Shown: positions 1-7,957, numbered from the stretch's first letter. The stretch is DNA of 64,000 bases from Burkholderiaceae bacterium (GCA_031291325.1 JARLJG010000030.1:1-64000), one strand, 5' to 3'. Made by a program: numbers and translations. Notes: a model not told the origin generated them from the letters alone.

Positions 1-1402
1 GTATAAAACAGGAACGGTCTCGCTGACGAATGGCAGTCAGACCGTCACCGGCGCCGGGACGGATTTCGTTACCTACGTCAACCAGGGCGGCATGTTTTGC
101 GCGCCGGACGGAAAAATCTACGAGGTCGACACGATCACCAGTGCGACCGCGCTGCAGCTGGTCGGAGCGTATGCCGGCGCGACCGTGGCCGGCGCAAGCT
201 ATGCCATCGCGCCGACGCAATCCTACATCGTCGCGCTGGCCGCGCAAGCGGCGAACCTGCTCAATACCTTCGGCAGCTTCCGCGACGCCTACCTGGCAGG
301 CTCTTTGGCCTTTGGCATTCAAGGCGTTCTGGCCAATGCGAGCCTATTGCCGACAACTGGCAATCTCGGAAATGTGTACCTTATCGGCGCCAGTTTGTAT
401 GTGTGGTCTGGAACGCAGTGGGTGTCGAGTTCGATTCAGGGGCCGCAAGGCCCGGACGGCAATGTCAATCCGGCCAACCTGACCGCCGCCGCCAATGCGC
501 TGGCCAGCCAGACTGCTGCTGCGGCGTCGGCCGCTACAGCGGCAACCGAAGCAGGGGTAGCGACTGCACAGGCAACCATCGCCACGGGCGCTTCCACCAC
601 GGCGACGAATGAGGCAGGCGTAGCGACCACACAGGCAAACATCGCCACAGGCGCTGCCACCACGGCGACGAACGAAGCAGGGGTAGCGACCGCACAGGCA
701 ACCATCGCCACAAATGAGGCAACGGTAGCCACGGCGGCAGCGGCGGCAGCTGCACAGAGCGCGCTCAATGCCTCGCAAGGGCAGGTGAATGCCGATTGGA
801 ATGCGACATCGGGCGTCGCCAAGATACTCAACAAGCCGACCTTTGCCGCTATAGCGTTGTCCGGTAATTACAGCGATTTGACCGGCAAGCCTACTTTCGC
901 CACGGTGGCCACGTCGGGCGCGTATGGCGATCTGACCGGCAGGCCGACGCTGGCCACCGTCGCCACGTCCGGCAGTTACGCCGACTTGACCGGCAAGATC
1001 GTTTTCGCCACGGTGGCCACCTCGGGCTTGTATAGCGATCTGACCGGCAAGCCGACGCTGGCCACGGTGGCCACGTCCGGGAACTACAGAGATTTGAACG
1101 GCGTTCCCACCACGACGCAGGCATGGACGACGATCAATAGCGCGACGACTGCCGTTGCTGGTGGCGCGTATATGTGCGACACGACAAGCGGCGCGTTCAC
1201 GTTGACTCTGCCGGCATCACCAACGTCAAACACAACGGTGCGCATTTGCGACTACGCCGGAACCTTCGGGACTTACGGTTTAACAGTCGCCGGTAACGGC
1301 AGCAACATCATGGGTTCGGCTGCGAACATGACCAATACGACAAATTACGAAAGCCTCACCTACACGTATATCGATGCAACACAAGGATGGAAAATGACAT
1401 GA
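1..1402 (+). CDS. Phage tail fibre protein, 5'-truncated by the window
   Basis: The reading frame is open from base 2, so the protein starts upstream; 466 residues are visible. The first ~80 visible residues resemble phage tail-fibre N-terminal attachment domains (a TGTVSLTNGSQTVTGAGTDF stretch, then a PDGKIYEVDTI stretch). Then come a short collagen-like GPQGPDGN, an alanine-rich part built from 21-residue repeats (likely coiled coil), five 18-residue repeats of the YSDLTGKPT type common in fibre shafts, and a C-terminal tip-like domain with LTVAGNGSNI. The role is inferred to be host receptor binding as a trimeric fibre. The stop overlaps an ATG of the next frame (ATGA at 1399), so it is coupled to the glycine-rich gene. 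Confidence 0.85.
   Translation, partial: YKTGTVSLTNGSQTVTGAGTDFVTYVNQGGMFCAPDGKIYEVDTITSATALQLVGAYAGATVAGASYAIAPTQSYIVALAAQAANLLNTFGSFRDAYLAGSLAFGIQGVLANASLLPTTGNLGNVYLIGASLYVWSGTQWVSSSIQGPQGPDGNVNPANLTAAANALASQTAAAASAATAATEAGVATAQATIATGASTTATNEAGVATTQANIATGAATTATNEAGVATAQATIATNEATVATAAAAAAAQSALNASQGQVNADWNATSGVAKILNKPTFAAIALSGNYSDLTGKPTFATVATSGAYGDLTGRPTLATVATSGSYADLTGKIVFATVATSGLYSDLTGKPTLATVATSGNYRDLNGVPTTTQAWTTINSATTAVAGGAYMCDTTSGAFTLTLPASPTSNTTVRICDYAGTFGTYGLTVAGNGSNIMGSAANMTNTTNYESLTYTYIDATQGWKMT
548..736 (+). repeat. Three 63-bp coding repeats in the tail-fibre shaft
   Basis: Three in-frame copies of a 21-codon unit beginning EAGVATAQATIATG start at 548, 611 and 674; the last drifts into an alanine run. 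The period of three heptads suits a coiled-coil shaft. Copy number could change by slippage or recombination and so change fibre length. Confidence 0.8.
839..1108 (+). repeat. Five 54-bp coding repeats in the tail-fibre shaft
   Basis: Five in-frame copies of an 18-codon unit (pattern TFATVATSGxYxDLTGKP) lie end to end from 839 to 1108. Such units are typical of fibre collar or shaft regions. Confidence 0.85.
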
Positions 1403-1431
1403 AATTTTTAAATCAAATGAAAGGGCAACCA

Positions 1432-2658
1432 ATGAAGTTCATTAATCGTCTACTGCTTGGCATGGCGCTGGCATTCACTTGCCTTGCTCCGCAAGCAAGC
1501 GATTTTTCGCAATTTGTCGGAGGATTTACTCTACAGCCAGCGATTTTCTTTCCCACATCGACCACATACACAACGCCAGTGGCCGGAACATATCGCGTTT
1601 CCGCTTTAGGTGGCGGCGGCTCGGGAGGTATTGCGGTCGGTTCCTCCCTCACTACCCCAGAAACTAGCGCAAGTGGGGGCGGCGGCGGCGGGTTTACCGA
1701 GATTGATGTGTATCTGCCAGCAGGCACTACACTCACGGTGACGATCGGTGCTGGCGGTGCTGGCACCACCGTGACCGGCAGCAGCACCAGCACAGGCACT
1801 TCTGGCAACACCGGAGGAACGACTACCGTGACAGCTACCGGGCTATCGTTGTCGGCGACAGGTGGTCACGGCGGGGCATATAGTTTTTCTGCTACCGCTG
1901 CGGCGGGTGGTGCGGGTGGCGTTGGATCGGGGGGCAGCAATAACCAAAGTGGCGGCGCGGGCGGCCAGGCGCACTGTTTTGGCGGCACTAGCGTATCGGA
2001 CATATGCGCGGGGGGCGGCGGCGGCGGCGGTAACGGTATTGGACCGGGCGGTGCGGGCGGTGCGGCAAATTCTACTTACGCGGGATCGGTGGCTTGTGCC
2101 GGCGGCGGTGGTGCTGCTGGCAGCAATGCCGGCGGCGCATGTAATAACACTACCAACGCTAATACAGCAGGCGGCGGCGGCGGTATGGGCGGCGCAGGCG
2201 GTACAGTAACAAGCGGGGCTGGATCGGGCGGCATAAACGGGATTGGACTCGCATCGGTAGCGAGCGCAGATGGCGTAACCCGCACGACTCCAGTAGCATC
2301 GGCTACAAGCAATTCAATTGCCTTTGGATTCGACAGCATCTTCGACCCGTGGCGCGCAATAACTGGCGGCGGGTCGGCGGGCATCATTTCCGGCACCACT
2401 ATGACATACGCCGGCACAGGTGGTGGTATTGGCAGCGTAGCTACAAACTCGGGCGGTACGGTTAGTTTAGCTATTGCACTACTAGGCGGAACGGGTGGAT
2501 GTGCATCGGATAGTTCGAGCGCATCAATTTCTTGCGCGAACCTCACATCACTATTTGGAGGTGGCAGCGGGGGCGTTGCTACGGCGAATGGCTCTACTTA
2601 TTCTGCAACGTCGGCAAAAGGCGGGAATGGTCTAGTAACAATCGAAAGGGTCAAATAA
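1432..2658 (+). CDS. Glycine-rich phage tail-tip-like protein with signal peptide
   Basis: 408 residues from the ATG at 1432, chosen because GAAAGGG lies just upstream and the product opens with a clean secretory signal (MKFINRLLLGMALAFTCLAP). In-frame ATGs at 1387, 1399 and 1417 are alternatives, the first two overlapping the fibre stop. The mature part resembles the glycine-rich domain of phage tail-tip and receptor-binding proteins: TYRVSALGGGGSGG, then a PAGTTLTVTIGAGGAG strand, long polyglycine loops and a closing GLVTIERVK strand. An Sec signal is unexpected on a virion tip protein. It may be a fibre tip whose N-terminus only looks like a signal, or a secreted product made by the lysogen. 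Confidence 0.7.
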   Translation: MKFINRLLLGMALAFTCLAPQASDFSQFVGGFTLQPAIFFPTSTTYTTPVAGTYRVSALGGGGSGGIAVGSSLTTPETSASGGGGGGFTEIDVYLPAGTTLTVTIGAGGAGTTVTGSSTSTGTSGNTGGTTTVTATGLSLSATGGHGGAYSFSATAAAGGAGGVGSGGSNNQSGGAGGQAHCFGGTSVSDICAGGGGGGGNGIGPGGAGGAANSTYAGSVACAGGGGAAGSNAGGACNNTTNANTAGGGGGMGGAGGTVTSGAGSGGINGIGLASVASADGVTRTTPVASATSNSIAFGFDSIFDPWRAITGGGSAGIISGTTMTYAGTGGGIGSVATNSGGTVSLAIALLGGTGGCASDSSSASISCANLTSLFGGGSGGVATANGSTYSATSAKGGNGLVTIERVK

Positions 2659-3044
2659 TGGCAACCTACAACATCACCGCAACCGGCCAAAACATCGAAG
2701 CCGAAGCTGCTTTCATGGCGGCGCAATATCCGAACGGCGGTTACACGCTGGTCGCACTGGATAACGCCGCAGTTACAGCCGTTCCCTGCCCAGCCTATGA
2801 GTTCTATCGGTTTCTCACGTCGGCGGAACGCATCGCAATTCACGCGTTGGCGGCGACTGACATGGCCGTCTACGACTTCATGTACACGCTGCAAGTGACG
2901 ATATCAAACGGTGGTAATGTGTTGGCAACCGACCCGGATATGGTCACGGCGTTGGCGTATCTGCAAACGGTTCCATCTGGTGCGCCAATTTTCTCGGCGG
3001 CGCGCGCGGCGGCGATTATCGCTTTCATTCAAAACTACACTTAG
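2658..3044 (+). CDS. Phage hypothetical protein after the tail tip gene
   Basis: 128 residues, starting at the ATG that overlaps the stop of the glycine-rich gene (TAATG at 2656-2660) with GAAAGGG upstream; the open frame extends further 5' but the overlap start is far better supported. The protein begins MATYNITATGQNIEAEAAF. It has no signal peptide or membrane segment. Position directly behind fibre genes would suit a fibre-assembly chaperone or accessory tip subunit, but I see no motif that proves it. Confidence 0.65.
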   Translation: MATYNITATGQNIEAEAAFMAAQYPNGGYTLVALDNAAVTAVPCPAYEFYRFLTSAERIAIHALAATDMAVYDFMYTLQVTISNGGNVLATDPDMVTALAYLQTVPSGAPIFSAARAAAIIAFIQNYT

Positions 3045-3053
3045 GAAAACATC

Positions 3054-3764
3054 ATGCTCAATTTCAAGCGCCTGCGGGCGCTTTTTTTATGCCTGCTTAT
3101 CTTGCTGATTGCAGGTTGCACTTACACAGAGTCCTATGCCGTCGAAATTAAAGTCGACCTTGGCATTACGCAATTCACGCCGGCACCGTGCGGCAATTGG
3201 CGGCAATGTAATGCCGATACGCCGTACACGATGCAGCTCACGTCACCATCCGGTGCGATTGGCGTCTTCACCGATAAATCTCTCGATGGCTGGCAGTTCG
3301 GTGCCGGCATCGGATATGGGGGCGAGGTCAAGGTCAAGGCGACGATTCACGATGTCGACAACTGCACAGTGGGCTGCGGGCCGCTATCTCAAACGACCGG
3401 CCAAGGGGCGGATTGGTTCGGATACGTCGAAGCGCGCAAAAACTTTGGAAAGGCGTTTGTCGGCGTCGACGCGGACTTTTCCCGAGAGAGCTGGACGTAT
3501 TGCAACGCGAACTGGTACGGCGGGGCGAATTACTCCGTCGGCCCGATTGCGTTTTGCGTCAAGCACCAGGTGAAGACTATTCCTGGCCTTGGCTTGGTTG
3601 CTGGATACGATTTTGGCCCAATCGCTGTGGCGGTTAAGTTAATCCCAACCGCCGCGACAAATTCGCAATACGACCCTGTGGCGAAACAGATGACGTGGTA
3701 TCGACCGCTCGATTCGAGCCAGTTCGGCTACGCGTTTTCTATCTGCGGCGAACACACGTTCTGA
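3054..3764 (+). CDS. Phage-encoded putative outer-membrane lipoprotein
   Basis: 236 residues opening with a lipoprotein signal: basic MLNFKRLR, hydrophobic core, lipobox LIAGC (Cys at about 22). The rest is rich in alternating aromatic and glycine residues (GWQFGAGIGYGG, DWFGYVEARKNFGKAFVGVDADF) with several cysteines and a terminal Phe, features of a small beta-barrel, so an outer-membrane location is likely. Start is at ATG 3054 after AGGAAAA. The first codons overlap an intrinsic terminator (3067-3088). A cell-surface protein from a prophage suggests lysogenic conversion or superinfection exclusion; this is inference, no family was recognised. Confidence 0.65.
   Translation: MLNFKRLRALFLCLLILLIAGCTYTESYAVEIKVDLGITQFTPAPCGNWRQCNADTPYTMQLTSPSGAIGVFTDKSLDGWQFGAGIGYGGEVKVKATIHDVDNCTVGCGPLSQTTGQGADWFGYVEARKNFGKAFVGVDADFSRESWTYCNANWYGGANYSVGPIAFCVKHQVKTIPGLGLVAGYDFGPIAVAVKLIPTAATNSQYDPVAKQMTWYRPLDSSQFGYAFSICGEHTF
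3067..3088 (+). terminator. Rho-independent terminator inside a signal-peptide coding region
   Basis: Stem AGCGCC / GGCGCT, loop TGCG, then seven T. It lies 23 nt after the stop of the tail gene at 3044, as expected for the end of the tail transcript, yet falls inside codons 5-12 of the lipoprotein gene starting at 3054. Confidence 0.75.
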
Positions 3765-3791
3765 GATTCACGCAACAGCAGTTTTATCAAC

Positions 3792-3813
3792 AACGCCTGA
3801 CGGCGTTTTTTTT
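3792..3813 (+). terminator. Rho-independent terminator after the lipoprotein gene
   Basis: Stem AACGCC / GGCGTT, loop TGAC, followed by a run of eight T. It sits 28 nt after the stop at 3764 and ends 15 nt before the next start codon, with the ribosome-binding sequence TGGAGAA immediately behind it. Confidence 0.8.
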
Positions 3814-3827
3814 CGCCTGGAGAATCG

Positions 3828-4298
3828 ATGCAAGCGCATGAAGAGAAAGAAACACTATCCGTCGACGTGTTCGGCCCAGCGCATGCCGACCGTACGACCA
3901 CCACCATCTTTGTGCATAGCAAGGCCAAGCTGGAAGAACGAGAGCATGGCCGCTGCTGGATTTGCGGCTGCACCGCCGAGGAGGCCGGCCACCCGCTGGA
4001 AGCGCACCACCTCGGCATCGAGCGCCAGTTCGCCGAAGCGGCTATCGAGTGGGGCAAGGTCAAGGCCGACTTTCCCAACTTCGATTGGGCCAACTTCGAT
4101 CAGACCAAGCCCTACACCTTCGTCGACAACATGCTGGCGCAAGGCACCTTGCTGTGCAAGCCGCATCACACCGGCAAGTTCACCGGCATCCATAGCCTGC
4201 CCTATAGCTTGTGGATCATGCAGCGCTACCTGACGGATGGCGTCCAGTTTTCGCCGAACGAAGTGATCCATCACGACACGGAGGCCGTCAATGGGTGA
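3828..4298 (+). CDS. Phage HNH-like zinc-finger protein
   Basis: 156 residues, ATG after TGGAGAA. It carries a CWICGC pair near residue 43, an AHH pair near residue 60 and a CKPHH motif near residue 115, the layout of an HNH/zinc-ribbon fold (CxxC, catalytic His region, second Cys/His set). HNH proteins cut or nick DNA, and phages use them in packaging or as homing nucleases, but the usual central Asn of HNH is not obvious here, so activity is uncertain. It overlaps the next gene by 8 bases, so they are probably co-translated. Confidence 0.55.
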   Translation: MQAHEEKETLSVDVFGPAHADRTTTTIFVHSKAKLEEREHGRCWICGCTAEEAGHPLEAHHLGIERQFAEAAIEWGKVKADFPNFDWANFDQTKPYTFVDNMLAQGTLLCKPHHTGKFTGIHSLPYSLWIMQRYLTDGVQFSPNEVIHHDTEAVNG

Positions 4299-4632
4299 CC
4301 AGCTCGACGAAGTGAAGGACATGACGGATGCGCAGTTCCGCGAATTCGTTGTGAAGTTTCAAGGCTTCGTCATCGACCGACTGATTGCCGGAGAACGGCA
4401 GTTCCTGGTGCAACAACAAGCGCTTGCCGAGAACACAAATCTGACACGTGAAGGCAATGCGTCGATCAAGCAAATCGTCGAAGTGTTCACGGTGACGCAA
4501 AAAGGCGCTCACGTCCTTTCTGTATTGGGACATTGGGCAAATCGCTTCGCCCGCTGGGCGCAACCGATCTTGATGGTTGTCGGCGCGGTGTGGGCAATCG
4601 TACACGGCCATGCGCCGAGAGGAGAAGAGTAG
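4291..4632 (+). CDS. Small phage membrane protein beside the endolysin
   Basis: 113 residues. A long soluble N-terminal part with helical heptads (QQQALAENTNLTREG) is followed by one C-terminal transmembrane stretch (PILMVVGAVWAIVHG, about residues 92-106). The ATG overlaps the previous gene and the stop overlaps the endolysin start (TAGTG), so it belongs to the lysis block. It could be a holin, antiholin or spanin-like partner; the single C-terminal segment fits none of the textbook classes exactly. Confidence 0.6.
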   Translation: MGDQLDEVKDMTDAQFREFVVKFQGFVIDRLIAGERQFLVQQQALAENTNLTREGNASIKQIVEVFTVTQKGAHVLSVLGHWANRFARWAQPILMVVGAVWAIVHGHAPRGEE

Positions 4633-5093
4633 TGACACCAATTGATTTTATCGCAGCCATAGCACCGGCTGCGCGCGCGTCGATGCTGAAAACAAAGATA
4701 CCGGCATCGTTCGTCATCGCCGAAGGGGCAGAGGAATCAGGCTGGGGCGCCCATGCCCCCGGCATGAATCTGTTCGGCGTGAAAGCCGACACCGCATGGC
4801 ATGGCGCAGTGACTGTTCAACGCACCCGCGAAGTGGTCAAAGGCGCGTCGATATTCATCGAGGCGAAGTTTCGCGCCTATACCGATTGGCTTGGATGTAT
4901 TAGCGACCATGCCGCCTTCCTATTGGATAACCCCCGCTACCTGCCCGCGTTCGCCCACTGCGACGACGCGGAAGCGTTCACCAAAGCGGTCGCCGAGGCA
5001 GGTTACGCGACCGATCCGCATTACGCGGAGAGCATCTGCTCGATCATCAACGAGCACAACCTCAAGCAGTACGACGTACAAACCACAAACTGA
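4632..5093 (+). CDS. Endolysin, glucosaminidase-type peptidoglycan hydrolase
   Basis: 153 residues from a GTG overlapping the preceding stop; the open frame runs further upstream but this start keeps the domain intact. The sequence AEGAEESGWGAHAPGMNLFG is the core of the FlgJ/LytG-type endo-beta-N-acetylglucosaminidase family, with the first Glu of EESGWG as likely catalytic acid. The rest (FRAYTDWLGCISDHAAFL, then YATDPHYAESI) matches the family's C-terminal half. It cleaves the glycan strands of murein for host lysis. No signal peptide is present, so release needs a holin, probably one of the adjacent small membrane proteins. Confidence 0.85.
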   Translation: MTPIDFIAAIAPAARASMLKTKIPASFVIAEGAEESGWGAHAPGMNLFGVKADTAWHGAVTVQRTREVVKGASIFIEAKFRAYTDWLGCISDHAAFLLDNPRYLPAFAHCDDAEAFTKAVAEAGYATDPHYAESICSIINEHNLKQYDVQTTN

Positions 5094-5106
5094 AAGGCAA
5101 CATCAC

Positions 5107-5439
5107 ATGACACGCACCGTTATCGTCACCGTAGCAACTCAAAACAACCCAGCGTATCAATCCGCCACGGCATTCGGCGGCCTGGTCGTTACCCTCATTA
5201 ATTCGGCCACTGGCGCAGCGGCGATTCCGTCGCAAACCATTCTGCCGCAAACAGCAGGTACGCCCTACGCCGCGACATTCACCGATGTTGCGGCTGATAC
5301 CTACACGGCCAGCGCACAGATGATCGACACGAATGGCGCAGCCGTTGGCGCTCCAATCGTTTCGACACCTACCGCAATCGCCGATTTGCCGACCGCGTCG
5401 TTTGACGTGCCGGTTTCGATCAGCATCGCGGCGCAGTAA
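5107..5439 (+). CDS. Phage hypothetical beta-rich protein
   Basis: 110 residues, ATG 14 nt after the endolysin stop with AAAGGCA upstream. The sequence is threonine, alanine and valine rich with alternating hydrophobic residues (TRTVIVTVATQ, GGLVVTLINSATGAA, ATFTDVAADTYTASAQMID), like an immunoglobulin-type or fibre-decoration domain. It has no signal peptide or catalytic motif. A virion decoration role is possible but not shown. Confidence 0.55.
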   Translation: MTRTVIVTVATQNNPAYQSATAFGGLVVTLINSATGAAAIPSQTILPQTAGTPYAATFTDVAADTYTASAQMIDTNGAAVGAPIVSTPTAIADLPTASFDVPVSISIAAQ

Positions 5440-5465
5440 TGCACAGGGCGCGCAAATGGGCCTCC

Positions 5466-5491
5466 CAGTGGCGCGCCTGGTGGCGCCACTG
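5466..5491. other. Perfect 9-bp stem hairpin between phage genes
   Basis: CAGTGGCGC and GCGCCACTG enclose an 8-nt loop, 27 nt past the stop at 5439. There is no T-run, so it is not a classical intrinsic terminator; it may protect mRNA ends or act with Rho. Confidence 0.5.
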
Positions 5492-5556
5492 TCGGGGGCT
5501 GCATTCTTACGATGTGCCTACCGCTTTCCACTTTCACATTTCCAAGTGAGGAACCC

Positions 5557-5793
5557 ATGCGACTAAATTATTTTACGTACCTTGTCGCCATCGGCGTCTA
5601 TGCGGCGCTGGTGTGGTTTGACAAAGCGCCAGCCGCCGGGCTTGTTGCTGTGCTGACCGGCGTTATCTCCCACGCCAGTGCGGCGATTGCCTACGAGCGT
5701 TCTTCCAAGGCAGCGACCGACGCGGCGAACCTTGCCCACCCGGTGCCGCCACCGAAAGCAGTGACGGCACCTACGACCGTTACAACGGCGTAG
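5557..5793 (+). CDS. Small hydrophobic holin-like protein
   Basis: 78 residues, ATG after GTGAGGAA. Two hydrophobic segments (LVAIGVYAALVWF and GLVAVLTGVISHASAAIA) are joined by a short DKAPAA turn and followed by a hydrophilic proline/threonine tail. Size, two-helix topology and closeness to the endolysin suit a class II holin, which would form inner-membrane lesions that release the endolysin. No family signature was recognised, so this is a positional inference. Confidence 0.55.
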   Translation: MRLNYFTYLVAIGVYAALVWFDKAPAAGLVAVLTGVISHASAAIAYERSSKAATDAANLAHPVPPPKAVTAPTTVTTA

Positions 5794-5842
5794 GGGCGGT
5801 CGGTAACCCTTTTACCTTTTCTCAAGACAACTAAGGATTTCT

Positions 5843-6187
5843 ATGAAACGTATCAAACTCATCACGGTAGTATTCGCAGCAGTAGCGTTATCGGCATGTG
5901 TGTCTGGCTGCGCGGAAATAGCGTCGACCGTATCCGCCGCAACCACGGCAGGCTCTGCAAATGAAAAAGTGGCGGCAAAGAACCTGGTTGCTGCGGACAC
6001 CTTGAAAGCACAAACCGCTGCCGACGCCTTTTGCACAATGACAGTCGAAACGCTATTCACCAATCCGCAATGGGTGAAGTCGGTGCAAAGCTTGTGTTGG
6101 ACGGGAGGCCAGACAAGCACCTCCGATGCGGCGGGCATCATCCCCGGCGCCGGTACGGTATCCGCAACGTCGCCGTCGGCAAAATGA
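5843..6187 (+). CDS. Phage-encoded small lipoprotein
   Basis: 114 residues with a lipoprotein signal (MKRIKLITVVFAAVALSAC, lipobox LSAC; a second Cys four residues on). The mature part is alanine/threonine rich with two further cysteines that may pair. It follows the holin candidate, where an outer-membrane spanin (Rz1) would be expected, but it lacks Rz1's proline-rich character and no overlapping Rz gene was seen. The stop overlaps the start of the lipase gene, so the two are coupled. Confidence 0.6.
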   Translation: MKRIKLITVVFAAVALSACVSGCAEIASTVSAATTAGSANEKVAAKNLVAADTLKAQTAADAFCTMTVETLFTNPQWVKSVQSLCWTGGQTSTSDAAGIIPGAGTVSATSPSAK

Positions 6188-6885
6188 CGGTCGCCCCCCT
6201 GGCGCAGGCCGCCCCATCGGAGGTGCAGGCGGTCGAACTTTGCCAAGCGATTTACGCGCCGATCACGCCTGGCGTGTTTTCCAAGACGTGGGCATTCGGC
6301 GGCATCAACGTCGGCTATGCCCTGGTCGACGGCTGCGCGACCTTCACGTTTGCGGGGTCGGAGTGTCGGGCAGATTGGGTGCGCGATTTCAAAGCGGTGC
6401 CGTTCAAGCATCCGCAGCTCGGGACGCTGCACCAGGGCTTTTGGGACGGCATGGACGGCGTGATGGAGGAGCTGCGTCCGTATTTCGCAGCCAGCGTGCC
6501 GGTAGCGATTCAGGGGCATTCGTTGGGCTGTGCCCATGCGGCGATCTTCGCCGGCTTGTGCGCCGCCACCGGGCTGCGGGTCGATCGGCTTTGCCTGTTT
6601 GCGCCGCCACGGATGTCGTATCAAAAGCTGCGCGACATCCTGGAAGCGCATGTCGGCAAAATCCTGGCGTTCCGCAATGGTTTCGACCCGGTGCCGGAAG
6701 TGCCGTTGTGGATTCCGATCTTTGAACCGTGGGTGTCGATTGCGGACTTGATTACCCTGACCGAGTATCCGGTCGACCGGATCGATGTGTTTGCGTATCA
6801 CGCAATCGGGCTGTACCAGGCCGGGGTACGAAAGAGGTATCCGGCCATCGCAAGCGCTGTGCAGACGTATGCACGGCAGGTTTAG
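6184..6885 (+). CDS. Phage-encoded class 3 lipase-like alpha/beta hydrolase
   Basis: 233 residues from the ATG at 6184 (overlap with the preceding stop); the frame is open further upstream inside the lipoprotein gene, which I reject as start. The nucleophile elbow is GHSLGCAHA (Ser about residue 112), the probable acid is the Asp in NGFDPVPEVP, and the His is likely that of AYHAIGLY, giving the Ser-Asp-His triad of the lipase_3 family. No signal peptide. Possible roles are attack on membrane lipid during lysis or a lysogen-conferred trait. It is the last plus-strand phage gene and converges on the integrase. Confidence 0.75.
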   Translation: MTVAPLAQAAPSEVQAVELCQAIYAPITPGVFSKTWAFGGINVGYALVDGCATFTFAGSECRADWVRDFKAVPFKHPQLGTLHQGFWDGMDGVMEELRPYFAASVPVAIQGHSLGCAHAAIFAGLCAATGLRVDRLCLFAPPRMSYQKLRDILEAHVGKILAFRNGFDPVPEVPLWIPIFEPWVSIADLITLTEYPVDRIDVFAYHAIGLYQAGVRKRYPAIASAVQTYARQV

Positions 6886-6902
6886 GCATTAAAGACAGAG
6901 CG

Positions 6903-6934
6903 CCCGGTCACGTTGCGCAATCAACGTGGCCGGG
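6903..6934. terminator. Hairpin between the convergent lipase and integrase genes
   Basis: Arms CCCGGTCACGTTG and CAACGTGGCCGGG pair over 13 positions with one G-U type mismatch around a 6-nt loop. It fills most of the 51-bp gap between convergent genes, so it could end both transcripts, although neither side has a long T-run. Confidence 0.55.
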
Positions 6935-6936
6935 TC

Positions 6937-7938
6937 TCAAAGCAGTTTGGCCGCTATGTTTTCCGCAGATTCATTGTAGTAAATCTGCAACATCCTCAAA
7001 TCCCGGTGTCCGACCATGCGCGCCAATTCCAACACGTTCAGTTTCTTGGCCAGCCTGGTGATCGCTAAGTGCCGGGTATCGTGGAAGGTCATGCCGTCTA
7101 TGCCGGCGGCGATCTTCATCTTGCGGAAGTTCGCGTCGAGCGCGGAAGATGAAAGGCCGAATACTCGTTCGTCTGGCTCGACAGCCGGCAAAAAGGTTAA
7201 TAGCTCAAGCGCACGGCCCGACAGCGGAACATCGCGGTTGGTGCCGTTCTTTGTATCGAGGAGTGTGGCAACGCTGCCGACAACATCCATTGACTTCAGC
7301 CCGCAAAGTTCGCTGGCGCGCATGGCCGACTCGATAGCAAATAGAAAAGCCACGCCGACCCGCTGCTTAACCAGGTGAACGGGCATTTCGTCGAACCCGG
7401 ATGCCAGCGTGATTCGTTCGATCTCGTCGTCGGTGATTAAACGCTCACGCGGCGCGGGATTTTTTGGACGGCGGACGCCAGTAGTCGGGCTTTCGGCGAC
7501 CCACTTCCATTCTTTACGGGCGATGGTGAAAACATTCGACAACAGGTTAAGGTCGCGGTTGATGGTTGATCCAACAACCTTGTCGATGCTTAATCGACGA
7601 TCCCGCCACTCGCCCAACATTTCTGACGTAACCCCTGCAAGTGGAATATCTCGAAGCATGCGCTTGCCGAAAAGTTGCATTCCAAGCATCGATAGGCGAT
7701 TCCTTTCCCATCGAACACTTTTCTTTCCAACCGACACCGTTTTGACGTATCGGTCGAACGCATCACGGCACGTCTTGCTAACATCGACGCAAGTGCCGAC
7801 TTGCTTGCGGATTTCAGTCTCGCGCTCAGCAGACCATGCAACGGCTTCGGCCTTCGTTGAAAAGGTTCGGGCCTCCCTCACGCCCTTAATTGCGATTTGG
7901 GCCTGATAGCCGCCAGTCTTCTTTTTTATGCTCGCCAC
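6937..7938 (-). CDS. int: Tyrosine-family phage integrase
   Basis: 333 residues from the GTG at 7938, which has AGGTGA five bases upstream; a GTG at 7959 has no ribosome-binding site. The N-terminal part holds an arm-binding region (KKKTGGYQAQIAIKG) and a core-binding SAM-like domain. The catalytic domain shows Arg of SAMRASELCG (about 207), Lys of DTKNGTNRDVPL (230), HDTRH (286-290), His of MVGHRDL (311) and Tyr in IYYNES (about 321), so all active residues are present. It catalyses integration and excision of the prophage at the adjacent tRNA gene, facing away from the tRNA as usual. Confidence 0.92.
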   Translation of the reverse strand: MASIKKKTGGYQAQIAIKGVREARTFSTKAEAVAWSAERETEIRKQVGTCVDVSKTCRDAFDRYVKTVSVGKKSVRWERNRLSMLGMQLFGKRMLRDIPLAGVTSEMLGEWRDRRLSIDKVVGSTINRDLNLLSNVFTIARKEWKWVAESPTTGVRRPKNPAPRERLITDDEIERITLASGFDEMPVHLVKQRVGVAFLFAIESAMRASELCGLKSMDVVGSVATLLDTKNGTNRDVPLSGRALELLTFLPAVEPDERVFGLSSSALDANFRKMKIAAGIDGMTFHDTRHLAITRLAKKLNVLELARMVGHRDLRMLQIYYNESAENIAAKLL

Positions 7939-7957
7939 GTTGTCACCTGTCGTAATC

